From Bryobacterales bacterium (lineage in GTDB: Bacteria; Acidobacteriota; Terriglobia; Bryobacterales; Bryobacteraceae), in the NCBI GenBank assembly GCA_003139735.1, contig PLGA01000194.1, forward strand, positions 806-6,835: DNA of 6,030 nucleotides, read 5' to 3'. The notes beneath the pieces are model-generated. The model searched no databases. It was not told where the DNA came from and saw only the letters and a program-made list of their open reading frames with translations. This document shows, piece after piece, positions 5,297 through 6,030 of this stretch. The first letter of the stretch is position 1. Every line of letters starts with the position of its first letter. Made by a program: the position numbers and the translations under genes.

Positions 5297-6030
5297 AGAA
5301 CCTCGCGATCATCGGCGCTGGAGCTTGGGGAACAGCCCTGGCAATCGTTCTGGCGCCACGTTTCTCCCGTGTTCGGCTATGGGTGTACGAGCAGGACTTG
5401 GCAGTACGCATGAACGACAGCCGCGAGAACGATCTCTATCTCCCCGGCTGCCCGCTGCCGGCCGGTGTGCAACCGGTCGGCGATCTTGGCGCCGCTTTGG
5501 ACGGCGCCGACGTTGTCCTGAGCGTCGTCCCTTCTCATCTGGTGCGCGCCTTGTACCAGCGGATGCTGCCATTTGTAACCGAATCCATGCTCTTCGTCAG
5601 TGCCACCAAAGGCCTGGAGAACGATAGTCTTCTACGGATGTCAGAAATAGTACAAGAGACGTTGCAGGTTCGGTTTGCGCCGCGCGTGGCAGTCATTTCC
5701 GGCCCGAGTTTTGCCAGAGAAGTCGCATGCTTTGAGCCGACCGCTTTGGCGGTGGCATCGGTTGATGCTTCGACGGCCGCGCGCATTCAGGCAGCCTTCT
5801 CCGGCCCGACTTTTCGTCTTTATACCAGTCCTGATACTATAGGAGTAGAACTTGGCGGGTCTGTCAAGAATGTGATCGCCCTCGGCGCTGGCGTGTTGCA
5901 CGGCTTGGGGCTCGGCCACAATGCCATGGCCGCATTGATTACGCGTGGTTTAGCCGAAATAACGCGATTGGTCCGGGCAATGGGTGGGCGGGTGCAGACT
6001 ATGGCGGGGTTGGCTGGCCTTGGAGATTTG
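5293..6030 (+). CDS. gpsA: NAD(P)H-dependent glycerol-3-phosphate dehydrogenase, 3' end cut
   Basis: Cytoplasmic enzyme that reduces dihydroxyacetone phosphate to sn-glycerol 3-phosphate, the acceptor used by PlsY. The first 246 of roughly 335 residues are visible. IIGAGAWGTALA (6-17) is the Rossmann nucleotide-binding loop, followed by VVPSH (78-82), SATKGLE (103-109) with K106, and ISGPSFAREV (135-144). GGSVKNVIALGAG (188-200) carries the catalytic K192, and GLAGLGDL (239-246) ends at the window edge with the conserved aspartate D245. Two usually conserved positions differ: H203 stands where E. coli GpsA has aspartate (SDGIGFG), and F148 where it has glycine (AAGLPTA). The start is a GTG overlapping the plsY TGA as GTGA (5293-5296). 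No stop or frameshift occurs up to the window edge. Confidence 0.96.
   Translation, partial: MKNLAIIGAGAWGTALAIVLAPRFSRVRLWVYEQDLAVRMNDSRENDLYLPGCPLPAGVQPVGDLGAALDGADVVLSVVPSHLVRALYQRMLPFVTESMLFVSATKGLENDSLLRMSEIVQETLQVRFAPRVAVISGPSFAREVACFEPTALAVASVDASTAARIQAAFSGPTFRLYTSPDTIGVELGGSVKNVIALGAGVLHGLGLGHNAMAALITRGLAEITRLVRAMGGRVQTMAGLAGLGDL

Noticed and set aside
1..6030. CRISPR array, tRNA, rRNA, insertion sequence or prophage
   Set aside because: Coding sequence fills almost the whole window, all intergenic gaps are about 100 nt or less, and I saw no direct-repeat arrays, cloverleaf, transposase or integrase signatures.

Overview
The window is a compact, GC-rich bacterial chromosome segment with ordinary core and stress genes and no mobile element, CRISPR array, tRNA or rRNA that I can see. 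An acidobacterial (Solibacter/Bryobacterales-like) origin is my best guess. It rests on the style of the proteins, the short stand-alone receiver and a dispersed-looking GGCAGGCG/CGCCTGCC palindrome. This is an impression, not a demonstrated assignment.

Layout, left to right. argS (minus strand) fills 1-1821 and its C-terminus runs off the left edge. A roughly 100 nt divergent intergenic region (1822-1920) holds a perfect 8-bp hairpin and candidate promoters for both neighbours. A DinB-family protein (plus) follows at 1921-2490. Next comes a clear TATAAT promoter and a single-domain response regulator (plus, 2578-2943), which carries an unusual cysteine cluster beside its active site. It converges, 5 nt apart, on a minus-strand pair: mpg (3-methyladenine DNA glycosylase) followed 20 nt later by sodC (exported Cu,Zn superoxide dismutase). 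Divergent from mpg is a tightly coupled plus-strand operon, thpR-plsY-gpsA. Its junctions are 4-nt ATGA and GTGA stop/start overlaps, and gpsA runs off the right edge.

How the genes work together. GpsA makes sn-glycerol 3-phosphate from dihydroxyacetone phosphate, and PlsY acylates it. The last two genes are therefore consecutive steps at the entry to phospholipid synthesis, with the RNA 2',3'-cyclic phosphodiesterase ThpR riding in front. mpg and sodC form a small damage-defence pair (alkylated-base repair and superoxide removal). ArgS, the DinB protein and the orphan receiver look like independent units.

The points most worth a second look are: the CxxC...HC insertion replacing the alpha4 region of the receiver; the palindrome between argS and the DinB gene; and a recurring arrangement in which a -10-like hexamer lies 7-10 nt before the start codon (argS, DinB gene, thpR), which suggests leaderless transcripts. 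I found no convincing new multi-gene system.
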